The notes under the pieces were generated by a model. The model was given only the letters and a program-made list of their open reading frames with translations. It had not been told where the DNA came from and did not search any database. From the NCBI GenBank assembly GCA_030272585.1, contig BSYQ01000002.1:8122001-8186000 (forward strand): 64,000 nt of DNA, given 5' to 3'. Shown here in pieces: positions 22,923-32,900 of the stretch. The stretch comes from Bryopsis sp. KO-2023. Its lineage: Eukaryota > Chlorophyta > Ulvophyceae > Bryopsidales > Bryopsidaceae. The number at the start of each line of letters is the position of its first letter. The first letter of the stretch is position 1. Both the position numbers and the translations under genes were made by a program.

Positions 22923-23555
22923 TGTCGTTGTGATGGTGTATTTGATGGGATTCACCAGAAAAAAAAATGGAGGATTTCGTTTTTCCCAGTGGTTGGTGTT
23001 TATGTTGAATTCTAGAAGCGGGCGTTGGGATCGAGGGCGTCTCGATCTTTTTTTTTTTTGACCGCATCACTGGCCCCCGGAGTGAACTCGATTGTCTTCA
23101 AGAGAAAAATGCAGATGGAAGAGTGGAACAAAGAGCATCACCACACGAAAGCACCACCAAAAGAAAAAGAATCAAGGCCTGGAAAAAATCGCAGTTCTGG
23201 GAAGGAACCAGGGGGGGGGCGTTTAACTTAGTCGTGTGTTCTTTGTGAGTGTTGATGCCAGCCGACTCAGCCTGAAAAACGAATCTCTTTTTGAAGACTA
23301 CCCCATGACTGGGAGGTGCCCCAATGATGCTGCCCGCCGCCCCCAAGCCCAAAGAGCATGTTTCATTCGATTCCAAACTTTGCTATTCATTTCAGGCTCA
23401 TCTATTCTCGTTTGAAAACCAAAACACCCGGTTCCAAAAAGATCTGCCCCTAGGGGCCTGAACCAGGCATAGTTCATGTCATTTTATCATATTCTTCTTC
23501 TTATTATCATTATTAAAACTCAGTGGAGGTTTGCCCCCCCCCCCCCCCCTTCAAA
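22923..23555. other. Intergenic, ends in poly-C and the (AC)n LINE target
   Basis: No gene is recognised downstream of the Arf-like stop codon. The stretch ends in a TTA/TTC-rich segment, a poly-C run (about 23,534-23,549) and the first (AC)n tract at 23,556, which begins the LINE array. Confidence 0.5.
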
Positions 23556-23578
23556 ACACACACACACACACACACACA

Positions 23579-23684
23579 GAACACAATGCGGACAAGAACT
23601 CCTCAGGGCGTGATATACAGAGATGTGAAAACGCCGTCATGTAAGAACGAACAAAACAAAACACACACACACACACACACACAC
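23579..23684 (+). mobile_element. Very short LINE 3' end fragment with (AC)n tail (copy 1)
   Basis: About 80 bp between two (AC)n tracts. It reads GGGCGTGATAT, then TGTAAGAACG and (AC)n. This aligns with the 3' end of the full-length LINE (GGGAGTGATATGCG, CACTGTAAGAATG, (AC)n at 40,549-40,620). It therefore looks like a severely 5'-truncated insertion of the same or a sister LINE family. Confidence 0.65.
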
Positions 23685-23795
23685 TGCTAGTGCGATCGAT
23701 TCTTTGCTGATGAAACCCTCAGGGATGATGTTTCAAAAAATCCCTTATGTAAGCAACAATTACAAACAAACACACACACACACACACACACACAC
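23685..23795 (+). mobile_element. Very short LINE 3' end fragment with (AC)n tail (copy 2)
   Basis: A second fragment of about 85 bp ends CTTATGTAAGCAACAATTAC followed by (AC)n. It shares the TGTAAG..(AC)n 3' signature with the neighbouring copies and sits directly after the tail of copy 1, with no unrelated DNA between them. Confidence 0.6.
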
Positions 23796-24490
23796 GCCGT
23801 GGGAGGCCCAGCTCACGGTGGAGCTTCGGGACTTCCAACGAAACTCTGATCTTGTGGAGGAACAGTTTGCTCCGGATTTACAAGTCCAAGTTTCTAATCC
23901 TGGCCGTTCTTGGTTCAAGCAAAGGATGGCTCAGGTAGACGTTTGGTTGAACACACGACAAAACACCTGGTTGAGTTTGAGTGCAAAAGGGAGGGGTCCA
24001 CGGTCTTTGGGGATTTTCTTTGAGCACAATAAGTGTTGGACAGTGCAGTTAGCCAAGCCCCACAGCAGTTTGGTGGCCCAAGTTCTTTCCGGGCATTTTC
24101 CGTGTTATCAGTATTTGAGTAGGTTCAAGGTTTTAGGTACTACACGCACCCAGTGTGATTGTGGTTTTCATACGGAGGACAGGGACCACATTATTTTTTC
24201 TTGTGGTCTATATGAGCATCTGAGACAACCTTTATTTGAAGCTTATGCTTCGTCCAATCTTGCTTGGGACCATTTTATTGAGCAGCTGGCGCCCCTCGGG
24301 CATTTTTTACTTGGAGTGAAGAAGAAATGGGATCTTACTTGTCGACCGTGGGGTCGATAAGTTTTCTTTTACTTTTCAGAAGTTAGATTTTGCGGCTATA
24401 TGTGAAAGCGAAGAGTCGCGGGCAGATTTGGGTCTGTATGAACATTTCTGTAAAACAAACACCAATTGGATACACACACACACACACACA
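23796..24490 (+). mobile_element. 5'-truncated LINE copy (copy 3), ORF2 C-terminus plus 3' UTR
   Basis: An open frame from the (AC)n junction to the stop at 24,358-24,360 encodes only the C-terminal end of a LINE ORF2. It includes RFKVLGTTRTQCDCGFHTED and RDHIIFSCGLYEHLRQPLFE, a Cys/His-rich finger like that of the full-length copy (RFKLCTGSLLCACGLEEESR, DHLLYRCPLL). The protein is clearly diverged from the downstream copy, so it represents a different subfamily. The 3' UTR ends TTCTGTAAAACAAAC..(AC)n. Confidence 0.8.
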
Positions 24491-24613
24491 TTCTTGCCAG
24501 CGCTTCCCACATTGCCGAACTTCGGCTTCCGCTCCTCGAACCGTTTTTCTAGCCTCTGGGCTCCCTCTCTATCGTCCTTCCACTGTGCTCTCGTCCTTCC
24601 CGCCTCACGCGCC

Positions 24614-26257
24614 ATGTCGGAGAACACCTTTGTCAAACCCACGCGGGCTGTCCTTGACGCTTTAGCCAGCACGACGACCCTGGAATTTGAGCATGACCCG
24701 GTCCACTTTTGCTCAGACGTCCTCGAGGCTATCCAGTTCTTCACGCAAGCGCACATGAAACACATGTGCTCTGTTCATGAAGTTGCTGGGGTCAACAAGG
24801 CTCTCGCAGCCAACAAAACGGAAGGCCTGCGGACTTTGCTGCGAGAGTGGTGTCAAACTATGATCGGGGCTCATACCCAGTCGTCACCCACTCATGCTCC
24901 TCGTCAAAGCGGATTGGTAACGCAGTCGGAGCTCTGTGCTGTCGTTTCAAAGCTTGAGGCACGTTTGCTGACCATTGAAAAAGAAACACAAGAGGAAAAA
25001 GTGGTCAATGCAGCCTTTCGACAGGAACAGCAAACTCAAGCCTCAGAAACGAATGCCAAGCTGGATGTTATACTGCAGCATCTGTCTGGGAACAATAGCA
25101 CTCAACCTGCTCAGACTCAGGCACCTCAAGCTCCAGCTTTTCGGACCTCTCGCAGTCGATCCCCTCCCCAGGTCGCCCCGGGTTTTGAGGGCCCGATTCC
25201 TGCCTCCAACTCTCGGCTGAACTCCCCGGAGAGAACACCTATGCTTTCAGTGGAGCGCCAGCAACATTTGGCCCAACAAGCACAAGCAAGGCACTCTCTG
25301 ATGCAGGCGCGAGCTAAAGCCAGGGATGACACACGATCTATCAAGTTTGCTCCCACTAAAGACTCACAAAAGGAGGCACTTTTTTCCCAGGGCAAATTTG
25401 GAAATGCACTCTCTTCGTTTCTCCAGCACCAACTTCCATCTCGGCAACGTCTGATTGAGGTTGTTCGGGCTGATTTTTCGGGGAATTTCTATGCTCAAAT
25501 TAAGCATACCGGTTGGGATATGGTCAGGAATTTTCTTCACTATCCGTCCTCGGTGGAAGACATGCTCTCTCCTGATTTTCGTGCTGTGGCAGTGGATTTG
25601 GGTGACTTAGGTATTTGGATGACTGCGCCGCTGGTGAAAAAAGCATCAGAAGGCTGTGTGGGACTGGTCATCAAGGGGATACAAGATCATTTGAATGAGG
25701 GTGCATTCATCCAGGAGTTCGCCACTGCAAATGCTGATTTTCTGGGGGTTACGGTGGACTACATCAAAGCGAACACGAATACAGTTCAGAGGCTAAATCG
25801 TCGGATTACACTGAATAATGGAGAGCCGTCATGGACGCCTTCAAGCGCCTACAGGATCTACGTTACTCAAGATTTTGCATCGAAGATGGAGGAGGTATCG
25901 GAAGTGAACTTCATGTTTGAAACTCACTCTCTCACGTACTACGAACGTCCCATGGTCGTTTGTGATCGATGTTTGCAAGTGGGGACACATTCTGCTAAGA
26001 TGTGCAGAAATGAACCTGTTTGTCGATCGTGTGGAGGCCCCCATGTGTCAGTGGCATGCCCGCATGCGGGTCTTCCCCCTGTGAACTACCCTGTCTCTTC
26101 TGACACATCCAGAAAGCGACCTACGAATGAACCTCAACCAGAGCCAAGACGCCATGCACCAGTGGCATCGTTCACAAGGCAGGCAACACGTCGAGAGGGT
26201 CAGACTGATGGACAAAGCTCTCGGGTGTCGCCACTGGAGGCTGACATGCATATGTGA
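24614..26257 (+). CDS. LINE ORF1 protein (nucleic-acid binding), 5' part
   Basis: The frame starts at the first ATG after the (AC)n junction (MSENTFVKPTRAVLD). It encodes about 547 residues before running into a TGA contributed by the LTR of the inserted chromovirus. The N-terminal half is helical with a probable coiled coil (VVSKLEARLLTIEKETQEEK) and a serine/proline-rich linker. The C-terminal half has two zinc knuckles, CDRCLQVGTHSAKMC and CRSCGGPHVSVAC. ORF1 proteins of this type bind LINE RNA as a ribonucleoprotein and act as chaperones. The original end lies at 36,250. A longer upstream extension through the (AC)n tail is in frame but belongs to the previous copy. Confidence 0.85.
   Translation: MSENTFVKPTRAVLDALASTTTLEFEHDPVHFCSDVLEAIQFFTQAHMKHMCSVHEVAGVNKALAANKTEGLRTLLREWCQTMIGAHTQSSPTHAPRQSGLVTQSELCAVVSKLEARLLTIEKETQEEKVVNAAFRQEQQTQASETNAKLDVILQHLSGNNSTQPAQTQAPQAPAFRTSRSRSPPQVAPGFEGPIPASNSRLNSPERTPMLSVERQQHLAQQAQARHSLMQARAKARDDTRSIKFAPTKDSQKEALFSQGKFGNALSSFLQHQLPSRQRLIEVVRADFSGNFYAQIKHTGWDMVRNFLHYPSSVEDMLSPDFRAVAVDLGDLGIWMTAPLVKKASEGCVGLVIKGIQDHLNEGAFIQEFATANADFLGVTVDYIKANTNTVQRLNRRITLNNGEPSWTPSSAYRIYVTQDFASKMEEVSEVNFMFETHSLTYYERPMVVCDRCLQVGTHSAKMCRNEPVCRSCGGPHVSVACPHAGLPPVNYPVSSDTSRKRPTNEPQPEPRRHAPVASFTRQATRREGQTDGQSSRVSPLEADMHM
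26250..26254. repeat. Target-site duplication ATATG, left
   Basis: ATATG stands immediately before the left LTR and again immediately after the right LTR (36,180-36,184). A 5-bp duplication is usual for Ty3-type integrases. Confidence 0.9.
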
Positions 26258-26415
26258 TAGTGTGAGTGCGTGGGTTTTGGGTGTAGTACGACTTAGGATG
26301 TACGACAGGGTTTAAAGGGCAGGGGGCCCTCCTGTAAAAATTATTCCTAGTGATCTCTCTCTCTCCTTGTGTGTGTGTGTGTGTGCCTGTGTCTCGGGGG
26401 CCTACGGCCCTAACA
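26255..26415 (+). repeat. 5' LTR of the chromovirus
   Basis: The 161-bp LTR begins TGATAGTGTGAGTGCG and ends GGCCTACGGCCCTAACA, with the usual TG..CA ends. It includes a CT/GT microsatellite (TCTCTCTC..TGTGTGTG). It is very short for a Ty3-type LTR. I see no difference from the right LTR. Confidence 0.93.
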
Positions 26416-26418
26416 TTT

Positions 26419-26434
26419 TGGTTTCGGAGCTAGG
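26419..26434 (+). other. Primer-binding site of the chromovirus
   Basis: TGGTTTCGGAGCTAGG starts four bases after the 5' LTR. It begins TGG, complementary to a CCA tRNA 3' end, and resembles initiator-methionine-type primer sites. The exact tRNA cannot be fixed from this window. Confidence 0.6.
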
Positions 26435-27161
26435 GCGAGGCCAGGCGCAACACCCAGGAGAACTCGCGAAACCCCAACCCCAAGAGATCTAAAGGGATTA
26501 CTAAATCCCACAGATCTGGAACCTTTGGTTCCAGGGGTCGCGAGGAGAGCGAAACCCTTCTAGAGACGTAGCAAACGTCGAGTACAACGTCCAGGAGAAG
26601 TCGCAACAACTTTGGCGCAGAAGTGGACGATCCACTGGAAAAAGATCTATTAAAGATCTACAGAAAATTTGCAGAAAACGCTACTACAGCGTGGGAGAGT
26701 AAAGATCGACGGTGTACCCAAACGCGCAGGCGACCTAGAACAGAGTGCGACCTGGCGCAGGGAAAAACGTCGTCCGGCGCGAAGTCTTTCCGCCGACTGA
26801 CGACCTTGTGACGACCTTGCCAGGAACACGAAAAAAAGTCGTTCTGGCGGGTGACTAATCGTCACTCTTTCCCAGTGCGCAGATTCCGCACCGCCTGAGC
26901 CGCAATTCAATTGCAGGCTGAGTCACCGACCAAGGCACTAGCCTAGTCGACTGTCAAAACGCGACCGGGAAAGTAACACCTGACGTCATTACTACTATCT
27001 AATTCCGACCTAGTAAGGTTCACGGAAAAGATAGCGACTAGGATAGCAACCAGGACGACAATAAGTTAGCCTTCTGGATAGCATCTAAGTCGCCGGAAAA
27101 GTTCCAAACTTTCCGGAAGCACTCTCCTACAGCCAAAATTCCAGGTGGATCAAACGAAAGC
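26435..27161 (+). other. 5' leader of the chromovirus
   Basis: About 730 bp between the primer-binding site and the gag ATG. It contains no long frame. This is where the packaging and dimerisation signals of LTR retrotransposons usually lie, but no specific site could be recognised. Confidence 0.55.
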
Positions 27162-29975
27162 ATGTCCGGCCAAACACCACAACTACCACCTATTCCACCT
27201 CCCGAGGAGGAAGTGGTAGAGGATAACCAGCTCGTTCCAGATGTGGTGTGCCCACCAGAACAGCAAGTGATCGACTTGCAGTGGGAAAGACATGTTCCTG
27301 ACCGGGTTCAAGAACCAGACCAGGCTGGCAACCTGGACGCCGAAATGTCTGGAGACAAGGCGTATGACGAGGAAATGGATGATATTCCGACGATAGAAGT
27401 CACCAACATCCTACACCAAGAACGCCAGCAAATAAACGTTCACCAACAAGAGGTGCACGTTCATGGTGTGGATGAAGGGCAACTTAGGGATACAGCTGAG
27501 CATGTATTTGCTGCGGTTTCCTCGAACGTGCATGAAGTTGCACAGAACCTGGAAGGACAAGTCCACGAGCAAGTCCAGCGAGCGGAATCAAGTTTAAAAG
27601 TCGACCTGAAGGAGGAATATGAGCAGTTCGAGCTCCATATCCGGAAGGAGGCCCAGAAGCTAGTCAAGCATAACACCGAGGCTATCGAAAGACAGCAGAA
27701 ATTGCTAGACTACCAGCAACTGTTGCTGGAAAAGAACATCCGGTCCACAGAACGGATCGACCGTAACTTGTTAGGAAAGTTCGACAACGAGCAAATTCTG
27801 GAAGCACAGATTGCACGTATGAAGGAAGCGGCCGACGCTAAGGCTGCAACCGACGAGGAACGAAACGAGTTGCGGGCAAAACAAGTTCTAGAGCTTCAGA
27901 ATTCCGTTACAAAGGTTGTAGAAGGCATGCACTTTCAACAAACCACGCTGGATAAACTTGCTACTGTTTCCAATGAGTCTCGGGGTGAAGCAGAGTACCA
28001 CCAAGAACAGTTGGACACATTCGGAGGCTTGTTAAATCAGAGTCTTCACGTGCTGCAGAGCTTGGAAGAAGCCGAGGAACAACGCAAACAGAGAAGAGCG
28101 GACCGAGGCAGTGTTAGCTCTGAGAGCACAGCAGGAGAACAGAGGTCGAAGCAGCTGATGGAAAAGTTTCTATCAGACGCGACAGCAAAGCAGCAGACTT
28201 TGGAAAGTACTCTCTCAAAGTATGTTGATTCCAAGTTTAAAGAGACTCTGGGCGCATGGAAAGAACGAGAAAAAGTTGTCGTTCCAGCACAAGACCCAGT
28301 TGTAGTTGGAATGATGGGAGTAGGAACTGGTACGGTGACTTTGCCGACCACGACAGCTGCACCCACGAGCGTTCCCCTGGGATTATCCACTCCTCTGATC
28401 AGTTTATCCACTCCGTTACCACCTGTTCCGGATTGGAATACGTTTACTGGTCTAACAACATTAGGAGGACTGGGACCCAGCCCATCAATGACTGTCGCAG
28501 ATTCTGCAAGCGCACCAACCCCATTCTGTTGGGGCGAATTTAATTGGTGTCAATCCTGGTCTCCCGGGACTCAGCCACAAACTATGGCTATGGGAGTACC
28601 ATTCGGCCAACCCGGTACACTGAGCACACCCTTATCAGGGCGAAGAGCTCAACCGATATTGAGTGCTCCTGCTACCATGCGTGTAATGCCAACAACATCC
28701 CTGACAACACAACCACCGACGACAACAATACCTATGTCGGTCTTCCATCCGATTCCACTTCTAAACACCCAACCAGGTACCCAACCTGGCACCCAACCAA
28801 GTATGGGACAATCCGTGAATCAATACGGAGCACCTCCATCGAGTAACCCGTATTACGGGTGGGGTTCGTATCCCTTACCTCCATCAAGCCAGCCACAGGG
28901 TGGTTATCGATCTGGCGGTGGTGGAGGTGGACCCGGAGGTGGACCTGGGGGTGGTGGAGGCGGAGGAGAAGGAGGACCACCCGGTAGTGGAGGGGGTTCA
29001 TTTCCGTCTGTGCCGGGTGGCGGTGGGGGTGGAGGATGGCCATACCACCCAGGTGGTGGTGGTGGCGGTGGAGGTGGGGGTCCTCCGGACCCAAACCTAG
29101 GCTTTGCAGCCCCGCAAGATCGCCACGGACGGATTCCGTCATCCGTTCGTATCCCTTTCCCAAAGGCTTTCTCAGGAGATGGCCAACGATGGATCAGAGA
29201 CTGGCAGCTGGAGATGACGGTCTACTGTCAAACTCTGGACCTCGACGAGAGCTTATGGTTCAGGCTCTTTCGCAGCAATCTGACCGGAGCCGCTGCTCAG
29301 TGGCGAAATGTTCAGGATCTGCGTACCAGGGAGGGGAAAAGACAACCAGTCGCGAACTGGATTGAGTTTGTTGAGGAACTGGTCCAAGCATTTGAACCCA
29401 CTCGCATGTCTGATGTAGCCAGGCGCAAACTGCGAGGCCTGAAACAGACAGGGTCAGTGCATCAATACATTGTCGCTTTTCGCGAACAAGTGCTGAGGAT
29501 CCCAAACATGACCGACGAAGAACAGTACTTCTTCTTCGTGGACGGTCTTAAGTTCCATGTAAAACAACAAACTGTTGCTCATGTCCCGCAAGGCATTGAG
29601 CAGGCGATCGAGACGGCGGCAAGATTGGATGCCATTGCCTCAACCGACGGAGGAAACTTTCGCGGCCGTGGGAAATGGCGCGGAGGTAAAGGCCTAGGCC
29701 AGAACAAAAAGCAAAACCAACCCCAGACTGATGACACAAACCAGATGGGTAATCAGCAGCAACCTCAGCCAAACCAGGCACAAAATATTGGCCAGGGGCG
29801 AGGTCGCGGAAGGGATGGTGGCCGAGGTCGCGGACGAGGTGGTGGTAGGAACCAAGGACGTGGAGGTGGAGGCGCGAATCCTAAATGCTTTATGTGTGGG
29901 AAAACTGGGCATATCCAAAGTAATTGTCCAGAGAGCGATAAGTTCAGGAACTGGTTAAACGAAAAAGCCGAATGA
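27162..29975 (+). CDS. gag: Chromovirus Gag polyprotein
   Basis: Gag has 937 residues, long for a chromovirus. Residues 1-30 are proline-rich and acidic. Residues about 90-400 are mostly charged coiled coil (for example QEVHVHGVDEGQLRDTAEHV). Then comes a threonine/proline-rich region, followed at about 580-650 by a very glycine-rich linker with runs of up to ten glycines. The capsid-like retrotransposon gag domain starts at about 665 (PFPKAFSGDGQRWIRDWQLE) and ends near 830. An RG-rich region and a CCHC zinc knuckle (CFMCGKTGHIQSNC, about residue 908) follow. Gag forms the particle and binds RNA. The stop overlaps the pol ATG as ATGA, so pol is probably made by termination-reinitiation rather than frameshifting. 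Confidence 0.93.
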   Translation: MSGQTPQLPPIPPPEEEVVEDNQLVPDVVCPPEQQVIDLQWERHVPDRVQEPDQAGNLDAEMSGDKAYDEEMDDIPTIEVTNILHQERQQINVHQQEVHVHGVDEGQLRDTAEHVFAAVSSNVHEVAQNLEGQVHEQVQRAESSLKVDLKEEYEQFELHIRKEAQKLVKHNTEAIERQQKLLDYQQLLLEKNIRSTERIDRNLLGKFDNEQILEAQIARMKEAADAKAATDEERNELRAKQVLELQNSVTKVVEGMHFQQTTLDKLATVSNESRGEAEYHQEQLDTFGGLLNQSLHVLQSLEEAEEQRKQRRADRGSVSSESTAGEQRSKQLMEKFLSDATAKQQTLESTLSKYVDSKFKETLGAWKEREKVVVPAQDPVVVGMMGVGTGTVTLPTTTAAPTSVPLGLSTPLISLSTPLPPVPDWNTFTGLTTLGGLGPSPSMTVADSASAPTPFCWGEFNWCQSWSPGTQPQTMAMGVPFGQPGTLSTPLSGRRAQPILSAPATMRVMPTTSLTTQPPTTTIPMSVFHPIPLLNTQPGTQPGTQPSMGQSVNQYGAPPSSNPYYGWGSYPLPPSSQPQGGYRSGGGGGGPGGGPGGGGGGGEGGPPGSGGGSFPSVPGGGGGGGWPYHPGGGGGGGGGGPPDPNLGFAAPQDRHGRIPSSVRIPFPKAFSGDGQRWIRDWQLEMTVYCQTLDLDESLWFRLFRSNLTGAAAQWRNVQDLRTREGKRQPVANWIEFVEELVQAFEPTRMSDVARRKLRGLKQTGSVHQYIVAFREQVLRIPNMTDEEQYFFFVDGLKFHVKQQTVAHVPQGIEQAIETAARLDAIASTDGGNFRGRGKWRGGKGLGQNKKQNQPQTDDTNQMGNQQQPQPNQAQNIGQGRGRGRDGGRGRGRGGGRNQGRGGGGANPKCFMCGKTGHIQSNCPESDKFRNWLNEKAE

Positions 29976-32900
29976 ACAGAGCCCAGACTCGTTCGGCGAA
30001 ACGTAAAAGGGCACGCCGCCACAGATATAAGCAGCGCCGAAAACTTCTAAGAAAAGAAAGGGAAGCTCAAAAAGCGCATGAGAATAAAAGAGCACTGGGT
30101 GAAAAAGAAAAGAATGCTACCCAAGGTGCAGAGGAATCGATAATGAGTGCTACGTTGGAAGCTCGATCCAGTAAGTGTAGCACGCTTGCTAGGACAAGTT
30201 CGGACGCCAGTTCTGAATCTGTCAACTCTGTTCATGGAGACCTTGGTAGTCCTGAAGGAACCGAAGATTCGGTATCGCTTCCGCCTCAAGGAACGAAACG
30301 AATTCCTGAAGGAAAAGCACCGGAAAAGGATCCGGAAAAGCCTGCAACTCGCTCACCACCAACTGACGAGTCAGCAGCCCCTGTTCAGGGAACGGGTAGA
30401 GGTCCAGAAGTGGAAGAAGGTCAGCATTCACCTTCAGAGCGTATTTTACCACTGGGAGGACCTAGTCACATGAAATTCATGGGATATGAAATTCAGGCAC
30501 GATTGGGAGGAGTACCGATCTCCGCCTACGTTGATTGTGGTGCGACGGAGAATTACATCAACAAGAAACTGTCAGCGAGACTGAAACTACCGACTACTGG
30601 GTGTCAAAAAGGGGTCACTTTGGCGGACGGAACCCTATGTTCACTTGACCAGCGTTGCGAAAACTTGCAGATCCGGATGGGTACTTATACGACAACCCTT
30701 TCCGCAGACGTTTTCCCCAACCTGTCATATGACCTGATACTAGGGCTTCCTTGGTTGATGCAAACCAACCCTAAACTGGACTTTGCAAGTGGTACGCTCA
30801 AAGTTCCAGTAGGAGCTGGATGGACAACTGTTCCCATGAAGGAACGACCATCAGACTACTTACAGCTTCTGACCCCAGAAATAGAGTCGATTTCAGCGAA
30901 AAAGATCTTCTCGCTAGTGAAGAACAGTCCGGAAGTAGATCAGGCATACCTTGTGGTAGTGCGGAACACCACACCGGAGGACATGTCGCATTTAATGCAC
31001 TATCCTTATCCGGGAATTCCAGAGGAGCAGTTGAACGCCACTGGAACCACACCAGCTTATCTGCAAACGGATGTGGAAAAGGTAATGCACCCGGGTATTG
31101 ACCCGAAGATCAAGACTATTCTCACAAGTTTCAAGGATGTTTTTCCGAAAGATTTACCACCCGGCATCCCTCCAGTCAGGAAAGGCCACGAATTTAAGGT
31201 GGACCTGGAGGATGAACAAATGACCCCAATCCACCGTCCTTTGTACAAACTCTCTCCAGCCGAGCTGGATGAAGTTAGGACGCAGGTGGATTACCTCCTT
31301 GAGCAAAGGAAGATCCGACCCTCCGAGAGTCCCTGGGGTGCACCCATACTCTTTGTTCCCAAGAAAGACGGAGGATTACGGATGTGTGTGGATTACCGGT
31401 GGATAAACGCGTTCACCGTGAAAAACAGGTATCCACTACCTCTTCCTGAGGAGCTTATGGATCGTCTCGCGAAGGCAAAGATCTATACGAAGATCGACCT
31501 TCGATCGGGCTACTGGCAGTTCCCCGTTCGACCCAAGGACACCCCAAAGACAGCATTCCGGACGAGATACGGACACTTCGAATTTCTCGTTTGTCCGTTC
31601 GGAATGACCAACTGTCCAGCACAGTTCCAGACCATGGTTCAGGACTTGCTGGGGGAGTTCCTTGACGACTTTGTCGTGGTGTTTATCGACGATATTCTGG
31701 TGTTTTCCAACTCAGTGGAAGAACACGTCGAGCACCTTAAATTGGTCTTTGAACGGTTGCGAAAACACAAGTTGTACGCAAAAGCCAGTAAGTGCGAGAT
31801 AGGGGTATCCGAGACGGACTACTTGGGGTATCATTTGTCCGGGAAAGGCCTCCAACCGATGCAGGATAAGGTTGAGGCTATTCAACGCTGGAAGGAGTTA
31901 ACTTCGGTAACTGATGTACGAAGTTTCCTGGGAATGGTTTCTTACTATCGTAAGTTCATTCCTGAGTTCGCTAGGATTGCGAGTCCTCTGACAGATCTGA
32001 CGAAGAAAGATACTGTTTGGGAATGGGGACCGAACCAACGCAATGCCTACAACGAGCTTAAGGATCGGATTAGCCGTGCACCGATCTTACTCCTTCCCGA
32101 TCCTGCCAGAGAATACACCGTGATAACGGACGCATCCGGAACTGCATATGGAGCAGTTCTGACCCAGGATCACGGGAAAGGTTTGCAACCTATTGCCTAC
32201 CTTTCCAGACGATTAAAACCAGCTGAGACACGTTACTCCGCATACGAGCGGGAGCTGGGGGCAATCGCTTATGCGTTAGCCCAGTGGCGACATTACCTTG
32301 AGGGGTGCGATGGGGGTGTGAAAGTGCTGACTGACCACAAGCCACTCACCCACTTCATGAGCCAGAGCACAATGTCGCGGACGCAAACCCGGTGGTTGAA
32401 TTCAGGGTTTTTTCAATCCATACGTCCAAAGATCGTCTATATCCAGGGGAAAGCCAACGTGTTGGCAGATGCGTTATCCCGGAGCCTTCCTGGTCAAACA
32501 GACCAGATCAATAACCTCTCCACTTGGGAAGTGGCAGAGAAGGAGGCATGGAAAGAGGCTTTGAGAGCTGACGAAAAGCTCAAGCCTATCTTTGAAAAAA
32601 CGGAACGAGGGGTTTCTCCGCAATACCAGCTTGAGGACGGTTTTCTGTATTATACCAGAACAGAAACTAGCCCAAGTTTACTTGTCGTCCCCGAAGCGTT
32701 CCAAAAACGGATTTTGGCAGAGCACCATGACGTGCCAAGTGCCGGTCATGTTGGAGCAGACCGCATGACTGAAATACTTACCCGCAGTTACTGGTGGAAA
32801 GGCGTTGGGTTGGACATTAAGGCATACGTGAAAACGTGCCCTACATGCCAGCTTAACAAATCGGACTTGCAAAGGCAGAAAGGTCTTTTGCAGCCGTTGC

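Noticed and set aside
23556-23795. (AC)n tracts considered as a CRISPR-like or tandem-repeat array
   Set aside because: The repeats are simple dinucleotides and the intervening segments are LINE 3' ends; no CRISPR array exists in this window.
24428-24613. Upstream in-frame extension of LINE ORF1
   Set aside because: It lies in the 3' UTR and (AC)n tail of the preceding LINE copy, so it cannot be part of the ORF1 of the inserted element.
28732-29163. Long minus-strand frame opposite the glycine-rich part of gag
   Set aside because: It is the complement of repetitive GGT/GGA codons; histidine/leucine-rich composition is an artefact of the sense sequence.
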